Assembly: GCA_049645705.1 (NCBI GenBank)
Contig: JBARUK010000093.1
Coordinates: forward strand, 4,802 to 68,801
DNA from: JBGNFV01 sp049645705
GTDB taxonomy: Bacteria > Bacteroidota > Bacteroidia > Cytophagales > Cyclobacteriaceae
Direction: 5' to 3'
Length of the DNA: 64,000 bases
Shown: in pieces, positions 8,258 to 16,134 of the stretch
Numbering within the stretch: position 1 is the stretch's first letter
Layout of the letters: each line of letters opens with the position of its first letter
Notes under the pieces: generated by a model
Told to the model about the DNA's origin: nothing
Databases searched by the model: none
Seen by the model: the letters and a program-made list of their open reading frames with translations, nothing else
Position numbers and translations under genes: made by a program

Positions 8258-9604
8258 CTACCGGGTAAGAATCATTCTCTTAGTATCTACCTCCCTGCCG
8301 TCTGCAATGAGGCTATACAGATACATTCCCGGTTCCAGTGCATATCCTTCTACTACCGCTTCGCCTTCTCCACGCTGAGAAATGGTCAAACGCTTCACTT
8401 CTTTTCCCTGCATATCATAAATATACAGATCGGCCTTGCCTGTACTTTCGGGCAGTGTAAACCTGATCACGGTTTGGTTATCAAATGGATTAGGCTGATT
8501 CTGTAATAATGTAGGTATGACACTGCCTTGCGCGCCATCCAGCGGGGTCTGCTGCTGGTTGTTAGCAAGTTGTGCCTTCAGGTCGGCTACTTCCTGCTGC
8601 AGGTGCTTAAGGGCTTCTACCAATACGGGCGTGACGGCATTATAATTGACGCCGATCGCTTCTGTCTTTTCTTCGTTCCAGTCTACTGCTTCGGGCAGTA
8701 TTTTCGCCAGGTCTTCGGCTACAAAACCGTAGTCAGCCTTTCCGCCATTTTTCTCGTTCCAATCGAACTGCACACCCTCTATAGCCATAAGTTTCTGCAC
8801 CGGCGATTCTACAGACCTGATATTATTTTTAAACCTGCGACTAGAGTAGGTCATCCAGGCATTGGCACGAGCCCGTCCGCCCCATCCGGCAATGTTGGGC
8901 AGCTCAAGTTTGTAAGTAGGGTAGTATGTACCTATACCTACATTACCATAGTTATAGCCTAAGATAACGTTGCTGTAGGTACCATTACTGGTATTGTTTC
9001 CCCCGTCTATGACTACATCGCCATTTATCGCATTACCGGTTCCGCCTTTGATAAAAACGATGCCACCGGCATTGAAACCATTGTCTGTACCGCCTGTGAT
9101 GTAAACACTACCGCCACCATCGCCTTCACCAGCCTGCAGGGTTACGTTCCGTCCATTAGTGCCTGTCACACTGGTAGGCTTTATCACCGGGTTTGCCGCA
9201 TTCAGGGCAATGTTGCCGTCTACCTGCAGCTTTTCAGTAGGCGTGCTGCTTCCTATGCCTACGTAGCCGTTATTGCGCACGACCATCCGCACACCACTGG
9301 CGTACAGCTTCCAGGAGTCGTCAGACTCATCGAAGTAATGCCAGGCCCGTACACCCTGGCTGGTAGCATAGCTGTAAAACGGCCTTTCGTTCGAACCAAC
9401 TACCTGTACGCCCATACCACCGTAGTAGGTAGTGTTCTGACTCTTCACGGTCAGGTCTGCAGAACCTACCATAGTACTGGTTCCTATACCAACACGGCCA
9501 TTGTAGTATACGGTACTTCCGGAAGTACTCCACTGTGCCAGTGCATCAGCGCCTGATATCAGCATGGCAGCAAGAAATAAGAGAAGGTGTAATTTTTTAC
9601 TCAT
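8258..9604 (-). CDS. T9SS-exported protein with tail-fibre chaperone (S74) domain
   Basis: 448 residues. Signal peptide of about 23 residues (MSKKLHLLLFLAAMLISG..). Residues 30-240 are a Gly/Asn-rich region with repeated VGIG-T motifs (near 38, 115 and 222), as in trimeric phage-fibre or beta-helix stalks. Residues about 253-350 are a Peptidase_S74 intramolecular chaperone domain (SSRRFKNNI, GFVAEDL, LPEAV, ending in a coiled coil). Residues 366-448 are a type A T9SS sorting domain (NQPNPFDNQTVI, then ADLYIYDMQGKEV, LEPGMYLYSLIADG). Probably surface-exposed. It is a paralogue of the next gene; function unknown. Confidence 0.87.
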   Translation of the reverse strand: MSKKLHLLLFLAAMLISGADALAQWSTSGSTVYYNGRVGIGTSTMVGSADLTVKSQNTTYYGGMGVQVVGSNERPFYSYATSQGVRAWHYFDESDDSWKLYASGVRMVVRNNGYVGIGSSTPTEKLQVDGNIALNAANPVIKPTSVTGTNGRNVTLQAGEGDGGGSVYITGGTDNGFNAGGIVFIKGGTGNAINGDVVIDGGNNTSNGTYSNVILGYNYGNVGIGTYYPTYKLELPNIAGWGGRARANAWMTYSSRRFKNNIRSVESPVQKLMAIEGVQFDWNEKNGGKADYGFVAEDLAKILPEAVDWNEEKTEAIGVNYNAVTPVLVEALKHLQQEVADLKAQLANNQQQTPLDGAQGSVIPTLLQNQPNPFDNQTVIRFTLPESTGKADLYIYDMQGKEVKRLTISQRGEGEAVVEGYALEPGMYLYSLIADGREVDTKRMILTR

Positions 9605-9702
9605 TGGTGATTTGGTTTGATAATGAAATAGTTAACTAACTACTATTAATCCAATCACACCCACCGGGTAACCCATCATCCGTGAAAACCATGATATAAA
9701 AA

Positions 9703-9722
9703 AAGAGGCATTACTGCCTCTT
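9703..9722 (-). terminator. Terminator of the 9743-11344 gene
   Basis: 8-bp stem AAGAGGCA/TGCCTCTT with TTAC loop, followed on the minus strand by a run of T. Confidence 0.8.
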
Positions 9723-9742
9723 CTCATTTTTTCCGGTTTGGT

Positions 9743-11344
9743 TTATTTTGTCAGGATCATTCGTCTGGTATCTATCTCGTCGCCATCCGCAATAAGGCTG
9801 TACAGGTACATACCGGCCTCCAGCTCACCCCCGTTTAGCAAATATTCTCCTTTGCCTCTTTCTGATAGGTCTACTTTCCTGATCTGACGGCCATTCATGT
9901 CATATATGAACAGGGTGGCGCGATTCACACTCTGAGGTAGCTGGTATTCAATGACTGTTTCCCGGTTGAAAGGATTAGGCCGGTTCTGAAGAAGCTGTGG
10001 GATGACGGTCTCTGTATCATCTATAAAGTCTGAACGCTGGTCTTCCTTAGCCGGGCGATCCCCTTTTTCTACTAAAGCACGTAGTTCGTCATTTTCTTCC
10101 TTAAGCTCCTGTATGGCGAGTACCAGTACGGGAATCATACGGGTGTAGCTTATACCCATCATTCCATCAGGGTTACCCAGTACCATGTTTCCCTCTTCAT
10201 CCATGTGTACTTCCTTTGCAGGATCACTTACTACCTCTGGAATGACCACCTGCACTTCCTGTGCAATGAAGCCCAGTTCTACCTTTTCCTTGTCAGAAGC
10301 ATCTTTCAACTGGTAGGTTACCGGACGAAGTTGCATGACATGGTTCAGGCCATAGGCACTCTTCTTGATCTCTTTTTTCAGTCTCTTATCCGATGACTCG
10401 TTCAGTGTTACGCAATACACGACATCCCAGCGATTACTGCTTGTACCCAGGTCCAGGCTGGCACTGGTAGGCCTGATTGTGCTGTTGCTTGCAAAAGTAT
10501 TGGCACCTCCATCAGTAAAATTTTCTGCAGTACCTACGCCTATGCTGGTCCAGGAGCGTATGCTGCCATTTACATCCAGGAAAGCCTGTGGACTGGTTAG
10601 TCCTATACCGACTTTTCCATTTGCCAGAATGGTCATCTTTTCAGAGAAGGTAGCCGGGTTAGAGGTACCTGTACCAAAACCTTTTATAAATCCTATCCGA
10701 AGCCTGGTGCCTGAGGTGGTACTATTGGAAGTCTGGTCCTGCCAGGCGATAAGACCATCTTTCTTGCTGCCATTGTCTAATAATCCGGTTACAAAGCTTT
10801 GCTGAGACCAGTTGTTAAACAGTCCGAAATAGTCACCGCCGGTCGGGAATGCAGTAGGAGGTGCTCCCAGGGCTGACCATTTTGAATTTGGGTCTCCTAA
10901 AGAACCGCTATTAACCTGGCTTATATTGCCTCCCTGCACCTGTAGTTTGTTCAGCGGATTGCGGGTGCCGATACCTACGTTTCCACCGCCGGTTACAGTG
11001 ATCCGGCTGATATCATTTGTCAGAATATCGAAGGTCCGGTTGCCAACAGCCCCTGCACTAACACCTACCCATGGTGAGATGGTTGACTGCAGAAACCCAA
11101 CTACAGTACTGGCGTTAGTTTCAATTCTAGCCGAATTAGGCGCATTGTTAGACCTGACGCGCAATATTGGGCTGTCATCCAGAATTTCTAGATCCGTAGC
11201 CGGAGTGGTGGTACCTATCCCTACATTACCGGAATTAGTATTGTAAATGTTCGAGCCGCTGAAGGTCCACTGCGCCTGCAAAGGGACAGCAGTGATAAGG
11301 GCAAGGGCTACCCCTGCCATGAGTGTAAACATTAGCTTTTTCAT
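9743..11344 (-). CDS. T9SS-exported protein with tail-fibre chaperone (S74) domain, paralogue
   Basis: 533 residues. Signal peptide MKKLMFTLMAGVALALITA ending near PLQAQ. Repeated VGIGT motifs at about 41, 123 and 245 mark a fibre-like region. The S74 chaperone domain begins near residue 316 with SSDKRLKKEIKKSAYGL, the conserved S-D-x-R-L-K box, and continues with LGFIAQEVQ and IPEVV, then a coiled coil. Residues 450-533 are a type A T9SS sorting domain (NRPNPFNRETVIEYQLP, LEAGMYLYSLIADG). The C-terminal domain is almost the same as in the preceding paralogue, which points to duplication. Likely surface-exposed or secreted. Confidence 0.87.
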   Translation of the reverse strand: MKKLMFTLMAGVALALITAVPLQAQWTFSGSNIYNTNSGNVGIGTTTPATDLEILDDSPILRVRSNNAPNSARIETNASTVVGFLQSTISPWVGVSAGAVGNRTFDILTNDISRITVTGGGNVGIGTRNPLNKLQVQGGNISQVNSGSLGDPNSKWSALGAPPTAFPTGGDYFGLFNNWSQQSFVTGLLDNGSKKDGLIAWQDQTSNSTTSGTRLRIGFIKGFGTGTSNPATFSEKMTILANGKVGIGLTSPQAFLDVNGSIRSWTSIGVGTAENFTDGGANTFASNSTIRPTSASLDLGTSSNRWDVVYCVTLNESSDKRLKKEIKKSAYGLNHVMQLRPVTYQLKDASDKEKVELGFIAQEVQVVIPEVVSDPAKEVHMDEEGNMVLGNPDGMMGISYTRMIPVLVLAIQELKEENDELRALVEKGDRPAKEDQRSDFIDDTETVIPQLLQNRPNPFNRETVIEYQLPQSVNRATLFIYDMNGRQIRKVDLSERGKGEYLLNGGELEAGMYLYSLIADGDEIDTRRMILTK

Positions 11345-11546
11345 AAATAAGGTGGTTTGATGTATTGAAAAATATTGATTGCAGGGGGATGGGTACTGCT
11401 ATAAAAGCAGGTAAAAAAACAGATGAGTATTTCAATTGAGAAAGGCATAGTCTGGTTTAGCAGAAGTTACTAAATTTCAGCCTTATTAGGAACCCGTGTA
11501 CCTGTTTGGGCAAAGGAAAAGTTGCTTGAAAAAAAATAAAACAGAG
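11345..11546. other. Gene-free stretch upstream of the S74 gene and tRNA-Gln
   Basis: About 200 bp, AT-rich. No ORF with coding character was seen; it should hold the promoter of the minus-strand gene, but no clear TAnnTTTG box is visible there. Confidence 0.5.
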
Positions 11547-11577
11547 TTTGAAAAAAATAAAAAAGCCTCTACATTTG
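11547..11577 (+). promoter_or_regulatory. Promoter of tRNA-Gln (TTTG-N19-TACATTTG)
   Basis: TTTG at 11547-11550, exactly 19 bp, then TACATTTG at 11570-11577. This is the full Bacteroidota housekeeping promoter consensus, 28 bp before the tRNA. Confidence 0.85.
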
Positions 11578-11605
11578 TGATCCCAAACGCAAGGAAGTTT
11601 GCGAC

Positions 11606-11678
11606 TGCCCGATGGTGTAACTGGCAACACGTCTGATTTTGGTTCAGAAGAGTCTAGGTTCGAGCCCTAGTCGGGCAA
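11606..11678 (+). tRNA. tRNA-Gln (anticodon TTG)
   Basis: Cloverleaf drawn by eye: acceptor stem TGCCCGA/TCGGGCA, D-arm with TGGTGTAACTGGCAACA, anticodon stem TCTGA/TCAGA with the loop TTTTGGT (anticodon TTG), T-arm CTAGG-TTCGAGC-CCTAG, discriminator A at 11678. CCA is not encoded. Preceded by a consensus promoter and followed by a terminator, so it is a single-gene transcript. Confidence 0.95.
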
Positions 11679-11681
11679 CAA

Positions 11682-11712
11682 AAGTAATCCCGGTCGCAAG
11701 CCGGGATTACTT
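11682..11712 (+). terminator. Terminator after tRNA-Gln
   Basis: 12-bp perfect stem AAGTAATCCCGG/CCGGGATTACTT with a 7-nt loop, 3 nt after the tRNA. Confidence 0.8.
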
Positions 11713-11739
11713 ATTTACACCCATAAACGCGCGCTCCAC

Positions 11740-12672
11740 ATGTCCTCAGTAAAGCTATTTTCCGGTGCAAACTCTAAGTATCTCGCCGAAAAAATTGCTC
11801 ATTACTACGGTAAACCACTGGGTGAGATAACCACCCAAAGGTTCAGCGATGGTGAAATGAGCACCTACTACAATGAGAGTGTAAGGGGCGCCGATGTCTT
11901 CCTTATCCAGTCTACCTTCCCTCCTGCCGATAATATCCTGGAACTACTACTAATGATGGATGCCGCCCGCAGGGCAAGTGCGCGTTCTATCGTAGTGGTG
12001 ATACCTTATTTCGGATATGCGCGGCAAGACCGGAAAGACAAACCCAGGGTAGCTATAGCAGGAAAGCTTATGGCTAATCTACTAACAGCTGCAGGGGCCA
12101 GTCGCGTAATGACGTGCGATCTGCATGCAGGCCAGATCCAGGGCTTCTTCGATATTCCTGTGGATCACCTGGATGGAAATGCCATATTCCTGCCTTACAT
12201 GAGGGAGCTTCATAAAACTCACGACCTGATCGTTGCATCTCCAGATGTGGGAGGTACAGGCCGTGCAAGAGCTTATGCCAAGTACCTTATGGTAGACATG
12301 GTGGTTTGTGACAAGCACCGCAAGCGCCCTAATGAGGTAGCTTCTATGCAGGTTATCGGTAATGTAGAAGACAAGGATGTAATTCTTGTGGATGATATCA
12401 TCGATACGGCAGGCACTATTACAAAGGCCAGCTTCATACTAAAGGAGAAAGGTGCCAAAAGTGTCCGTGCCATATGTACGCACCCCGTACTATCAGGCAA
12501 AGCATATGAAAATATCGAAAACTCTGCTTTAGAAGAACTGGTGACTACCGACTCAATTCCGCTAAAGGGCGAGTCAGATAAGATAAAGGTTCTCTCCGTG
12601 GCCGAACTATTTGCGAAAGCAATACGTAAAGTGCACGATGAAGAATCTATCAGTTCACTCTACGTCAAGTAA
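11740..12672 (+). CDS. prs: Ribose-phosphate pyrophosphokinase
   Basis: 310 residues, the usual length. Makes PRPP from ribose 5-phosphate and ATP, supplying purine (purL in this window), pyrimidine, His and NAD synthesis. Seen: KLFSGANSKYLAEKIA at the start, the flexible catalytic region YFGYARQDRKDKPR, the metal/PRPP loop CDLHAGQIQGFFDIP, and the PRPP-binding loop VDDIIDTAGTI. Start ATG at 11740, followed 21 nt later by rplY, a pairing (prs-rplY-pth) common in bacteria. Confidence 0.97.
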   Translation: MSSVKLFSGANSKYLAEKIAHYYGKPLGEITTQRFSDGEMSTYYNESVRGADVFLIQSTFPPADNILELLLMMDAARRASARSIVVVIPYFGYARQDRKDKPRVAIAGKLMANLLTAAGASRVMTCDLHAGQIQGFFDIPVDHLDGNAIFLPYMRELHKTHDLIVASPDVGGTGRARAYAKYLMVDMVVCDKHRKRPNEVASMQVIGNVEDKDVILVDDIIDTAGTITKASFILKEKGAKSVRAICTHPVLSGKAYENIENSALEELVTTDSIPLKGESDKIKVLSVAELFAKAIRKVHDEESISSLYVK

Positions 12673-12693
12673 TTAATTAACTATACATATTTT

Positions 12694-13284
12694 ATGAAAA
12701 CCATTGAGATTATAGGGTATAAAAGAGCAAATCTCGGTAAGTCTGAATCAAAAAGACTGCGAGAAGAAGGCATGGTACCATGCGTTGTATACGGAGATGG
12801 TGAGCAGGAGCACTTTTACAGCCCGGCCATACTTTTCCGCGATCTGATTTACACTCCCGAGGCTCACTTTGTGAAGCTGAACGTAGAAGGTAACGAGTAT
12901 GAGTGCATCATGCAGGATAACCAGTTCCACCCGGTGAGTGAAATGATCCTGCACGTGGACTTCCTGAAACTTGCAGGTGACCGTCCGGTGAAAATGAACA
13001 TTCCCGTAAGGCTTAAGGGCACTGCTCCTGGTATAGTGAAAGGTGGTAAAATGCAGCTTAAAATGCGTCATCTGCGCGTGAAAGCTACACCTGATAACAT
13101 GCCTGAGTTTATTGAAGTGGACGTGAGCAAACTTGACCTTGGTAAGTCAGTAAAGGTTCGTGAGATCAAAACTGATAACTACGAGGTTATGAACAATGAC
13201 AGCGTATCCATTGCTACGGTAGTAATACCAAGAGCTCTTCGCGGTAAGAAAATGGATGAAGACGGTGAAGAGTCTGAAGACTAA
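12694..13284 (+). CDS. rplY: 50S ribosomal protein L25/general stress protein Ctc
   Basis: 196 residues, the long Ctc/TL5 form: N-terminal L25 5S-rRNA-binding barrel (GYKRANLGKSESKRLREEGMVPCVVYG) and a C-terminal beta domain (VHVDFLKLAGDRPVKMNIPVRLKG..). Ends in an acidic tail (DEDGEESED). Lies 21 nt after prs, probably co-transcribed; a terminator follows at 13315-13344. Confidence 0.95.
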   Translation: MKTIEIIGYKRANLGKSESKRLREEGMVPCVVYGDGEQEHFYSPAILFRDLIYTPEAHFVKLNVEGNEYECIMQDNQFHPVSEMILHVDFLKLAGDRPVKMNIPVRLKGTAPGIVKGGKMQLKMRHLRVKATPDNMPEFIEVDVSKLDLGKSVKVREIKTDNYEVMNNDSVSIATVVIPRALRGKKMDEDGEESED

Positions 13285-13314
13285 ATCACCTTTTCAAACA
13301 ATAATCGAAATATT

Positions 13315-13344
13315 AAATCCTGTCTGGTTTACCCGGCAGGATTT
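13315..13344 (+). terminator. Terminator after rplY
   Basis: AAATCCTG (13315-13322) pairs with CAGGATTT (13337-13344); inner bases TGG/CCC may extend it. A run of T follows. Confidence 0.7.
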
Positions 13345-13362
13345 TTTTTATAACATAATGCT

Positions 13363-13923
13363 ATGAAATACCTGATTGCAGGCCTGGGAAATATAGGCCC
13401 TGAATATGAGCACACTCGTCATAATATTGGCTTTATGACTATGGACAAGCTTGCCCAAAAACACGATGCTGCATTCGATCATAGCCGCCATGCATTCATA
13501 ACGGAAATAAAGCATAAAGGCCGTTCTGTATACCTGATCAAACCGACGACTTACATGAACCTGAGCGGCAAGGCTGTAAGCTACTGGATGAATGAGTTGA
13601 AAATACCGGTGGAACGCCTGATGGTAGTAATGGATGATATAGCCCTCCCGTTTGGTAAACTACGGCTCCGCAGCAAAGGATCCAGCGCAGGACATAATGG
13701 ACTGAAGGACATTGAAAGGGCACTGGGAAGCCAGGCTTACCCCCGTCTGAAATTCGGCATTGGTGATGAGTTCAGAAAGGGCCAGCAGGTAGACTACGTA
13801 CTGGGAAACTTTTCTAAAGAGCAGTCGGAAGAGCTTCCATTTGCTATTGAGAAAGCCTGCGACATGATCTACGGATTTACTACTATCGGCATACAGCGCA
13901 CCATGAGTGAGTACAATGACTAG
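13363..13923 (+). CDS. pth: Peptidyl-tRNA hydrolase
   Basis: 186 residues, normal length. Frees tRNA from stalled peptidyl-tRNA. Seen: GLGNIGPEYEHTRHNIGFM with the catalytic His, KPTTYMNLSGKAV, the catalytic-Asp region VVMDDIALPFGKLRLR and the GSSAGHNGLKDIE loop. ATG at 13363 follows the rplY terminator by 18 nt, so some transcription must read through or start in between. Confidence 0.97.
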   Translation: MKYLIAGLGNIGPEYEHTRHNIGFMTMDKLAQKHDAAFDHSRHAFITEIKHKGRSVYLIKPTTYMNLSGKAVSYWMNELKIPVERLMVVMDDIALPFGKLRLRSKGSSAGHNGLKDIERALGSQAYPRLKFGIGDEFRKGQQVDYVLGNFSKEQSEELPFAIEKACDMIYGFTTIGIQRTMSEYND

Positions 13924-13960
13924 GTAGTATTAAGAAGAACGGAAGCAAGCCATATAAAAA

Positions 13961-13992
13961 AAACAGAGACGCCGGAAATAGCGTCTCTGTTT
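13961..13992. terminator. Bidirectional terminator between pth and metG
   Basis: 12-bp perfect stem AAACAGAGACGC/GCGTCTCTGTTT with 8-nt loop; A-run before, T-run after. It serves both converging genes. Confidence 0.88.
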
Positions 13993-14015
13993 TTTATATC
14001 AATCTGGTTTTCTTT

Positions 14016-16067
14016 TTAGCTAATGATGGCCCCATTGGCGGTAGCTTCTCCGGGAGCTATGAAACGCAGGCTGCCGTCAGTGTCTTCAGCCATCAATACC
14101 ATACCCTGGCTTTCTATTCCCATCATTTTGCGCGGAGCCAGGTTTACCAGCACACATACCTGCTTGCCAGTCACCTCTTCTGCGGTAAAATGCTCGGCAA
14201 TGCCGCTAAGGACGGTACGGGTATCGATTCCTGTATCGATCGTAAGCTTAAGCAGTTTCTTGCTTTTCTTCATTTTTTCGGCTTCGACTACAGTGCCTAC
14301 CCTCATATCCATTTTCGTAAAATCGTCAAATACGATCTCTTCTTTGGCGGGTTCTGCCTGTGTCTCTCCGGCGGAAGTCTCTGAGTTATTCATCAGTTTA
14401 TTAAGTTGGGCTTCTATGGTTTCGTCTTCTACTTTGGTAAACAGTAGTTCAGGCGTGTCTATGGTATGACCATCCTGTATGAGCTGATCACTTCCGGCCT
14501 GGTCCCAGTTGAGCCGGTTTAGTTGCAGCATATTGTACAGCCGCTCGCTACTGTGGGGTAAAAAGGGCTCCATGAGCAAAGCCAGGTTGGCTGTTACCTG
14601 TAGTGACAGGTTCATAATGGTTTTGACCCGATCAGGATCAGTTTTTATCAACTTCCAGGGCTCTGTATCAGCCAGGTATTTATTACCAGCCCTCGCCAGT
14701 TCCATCATATTGGCTTGTGCTTCGCGGAACCTATAGGCATTAAGTGAATTGGCCACATGATCAGGTATGGACTTCATTTCACTTATGAGTTCTTGATCGA
14801 TCGGCTGAAGTTCTCCGGCTTTCGGGGCTACCTTATCATAATACTTTTGGGTAAGTACCAGGGTCCGGTTTACAAAGTTGCCCAATATAGCTACAAGTTC
14901 ACTGTTATTTTTTAACTGAAAGTCTTTCCAGCTGAAGTCGTTGTCTTTGGTTTCAGGCATGTTGGCGCACAGCGAATAGCGCAGCACGTCCTGCTTATCA
15001 GGAAAATCATCCAGGAACTCATGCACCCATATTGCCCAGTTGCGCGAAGTACTTATTTTCTTTCCTTCAAGGTTCAGAAACTCATTGGCGGGCACATTTT
15101 CAGGCAAAATATAGTCACCATGTGCCTTGAGTATGCAAGGGAAAATGATGCAGTGAAACACGATGTTGTCCTTGCCTATGAAGTGGATAAGAGCGGTATC
15201 TTCATCCTGCCAGTAGGTTTTCCAGTCCTTACCGTTATCCTCTGCCCACTGCCGGGTAGCGGAAATATAACCTATGGGTGCATCGAGCCATACGTATAGC
15301 TTTTTACCCTCTGTGTCTGGCAGCGGCACATCTACTCCCCAGTCCAGGTCACGGGTCATGGCGCGGGGGTGCAGCCCGGCCTTTAGCCAGCTACTGCACT
15401 GGCCGTATACGTTGGTTTTCCACTGTCCTTTTTTGCCTTCCAGCAACCATTCTTCCAGCCAGGGCTGAAACTTATTTAGCGGAAGGTACCAATGCCTTGT
15501 TTCTCTCAATACCGGAGATTTCCCGCTGAGGGTGGACTTAGGGTCTATGAGATCTGACGGACTAAGCGATGTGCCGCATTTTTCGCATTGGTCACCGTAT
15601 GCCTGATCGTACCCGCAGTTGGGGCAGGTACCGTATATGTACCTGTCGGCCAGAAACTGATCGTACTCTTCGTCGTAGTACTGTTCGGAAACCTGCTCTT
15701 CAAACTGGCCCTTATCATGAAGTGTCTTGAAAAAACCGGCTGAAGTTTCATGGTGAAGAGGCTCTGAAGTACGATGATATACATCGAACGACATACCAAA
15801 CCGGCTGAAGGTATCACTGATCTGCTGGTGGTATCGATCGACTATCTCTCTGGGACTAACACCCTCTTTTTTAGCCCTGAGTGTAATGGCTGCACCATGC
15901 TCATCACTGCCGCACACAAATACAACGTCCTCACCTCTGAGGCGAAGGAAACGCACAAATATATCTGCGGGAAGGTAGGCACCTGCCAGGTGACCGATAT
16001 GCAGGGGGCCATTGGCATAGGGCAAAGCAGCGGTAATGGTATACCTCTTAAATGGTCGGTTAGACAT
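14016..16067 (-). CDS. metG: Methionyl-tRNA synthetase
   Basis: 683 residues from the ATG at 16067 (MSNRPFKRYTITAALPY). An in-frame extension to 16172 would overlap the kinase gene upstream and lacks family sequence. Charges tRNA-Met. Seen: HIGH motif in PLHIGHLAGAYLPAD, zinc knuckle CPNCGYDQAYGDQCEKCG, KMSKS-type loop KKISTSRNW, an anticodon-binding helical domain, and a C-terminal tRNA-binding OB domain (DFTKMDMRVGTVVEAE.., ending in GMVLMAED) that dimerises the enzyme. A TATCTTTG promoter box lies 23 bp upstream. Confidence 0.96.
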   Translation of the reverse strand: MSNRPFKRYTITAALPYANGPLHIGHLAGAYLPADIFVRFLRLRGEDVVFVCGSDEHGAAITLRAKKEGVSPREIVDRYHQQISDTFSRFGMSFDVYHRTSEPLHHETSAGFFKTLHDKGQFEEQVSEQYYDEEYDQFLADRYIYGTCPNCGYDQAYGDQCEKCGTSLSPSDLIDPKSTLSGKSPVLRETRHWYLPLNKFQPWLEEWLLEGKKGQWKTNVYGQCSSWLKAGLHPRAMTRDLDWGVDVPLPDTEGKKLYVWLDAPIGYISATRQWAEDNGKDWKTYWQDEDTALIHFIGKDNIVFHCIIFPCILKAHGDYILPENVPANEFLNLEGKKISTSRNWAIWVHEFLDDFPDKQDVLRYSLCANMPETKDNDFSWKDFQLKNNSELVAILGNFVNRTLVLTQKYYDKVAPKAGELQPIDQELISEMKSIPDHVANSLNAYRFREAQANMMELARAGNKYLADTEPWKLIKTDPDRVKTIMNLSLQVTANLALLMEPFLPHSSERLYNMLQLNRLNWDQAGSDQLIQDGHTIDTPELLFTKVEDETIEAQLNKLMNNSETSAGETQAEPAKEEIVFDDFTKMDMRVGTVVEAEKMKKSKKLLKLTIDTGIDTRTVLSGIAEHFTAEEVTGKQVCVLVNLAPRKMMGIESQGMVLMAEDTDGSLRFIAPGEATANGAIIS

Positions 16068-16089
16068 GCACGTATTGGTTTTTACTGGG

Positions 16090-16097
16090 CAAAGATA
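16090..16097 (-). promoter_or_regulatory. Promoter -7 box of metG
   Basis: On the minus strand TATCTTTG matches TAnnTTTG, 23 bp before the metG ATG chosen here; it supports that start. No clear -33 TTTG. Confidence 0.55.
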
Positions 16098-16134
16098 GAA
16101 ATAAAACGCAGGGAGACCACGGAGGCCGGGTGGA

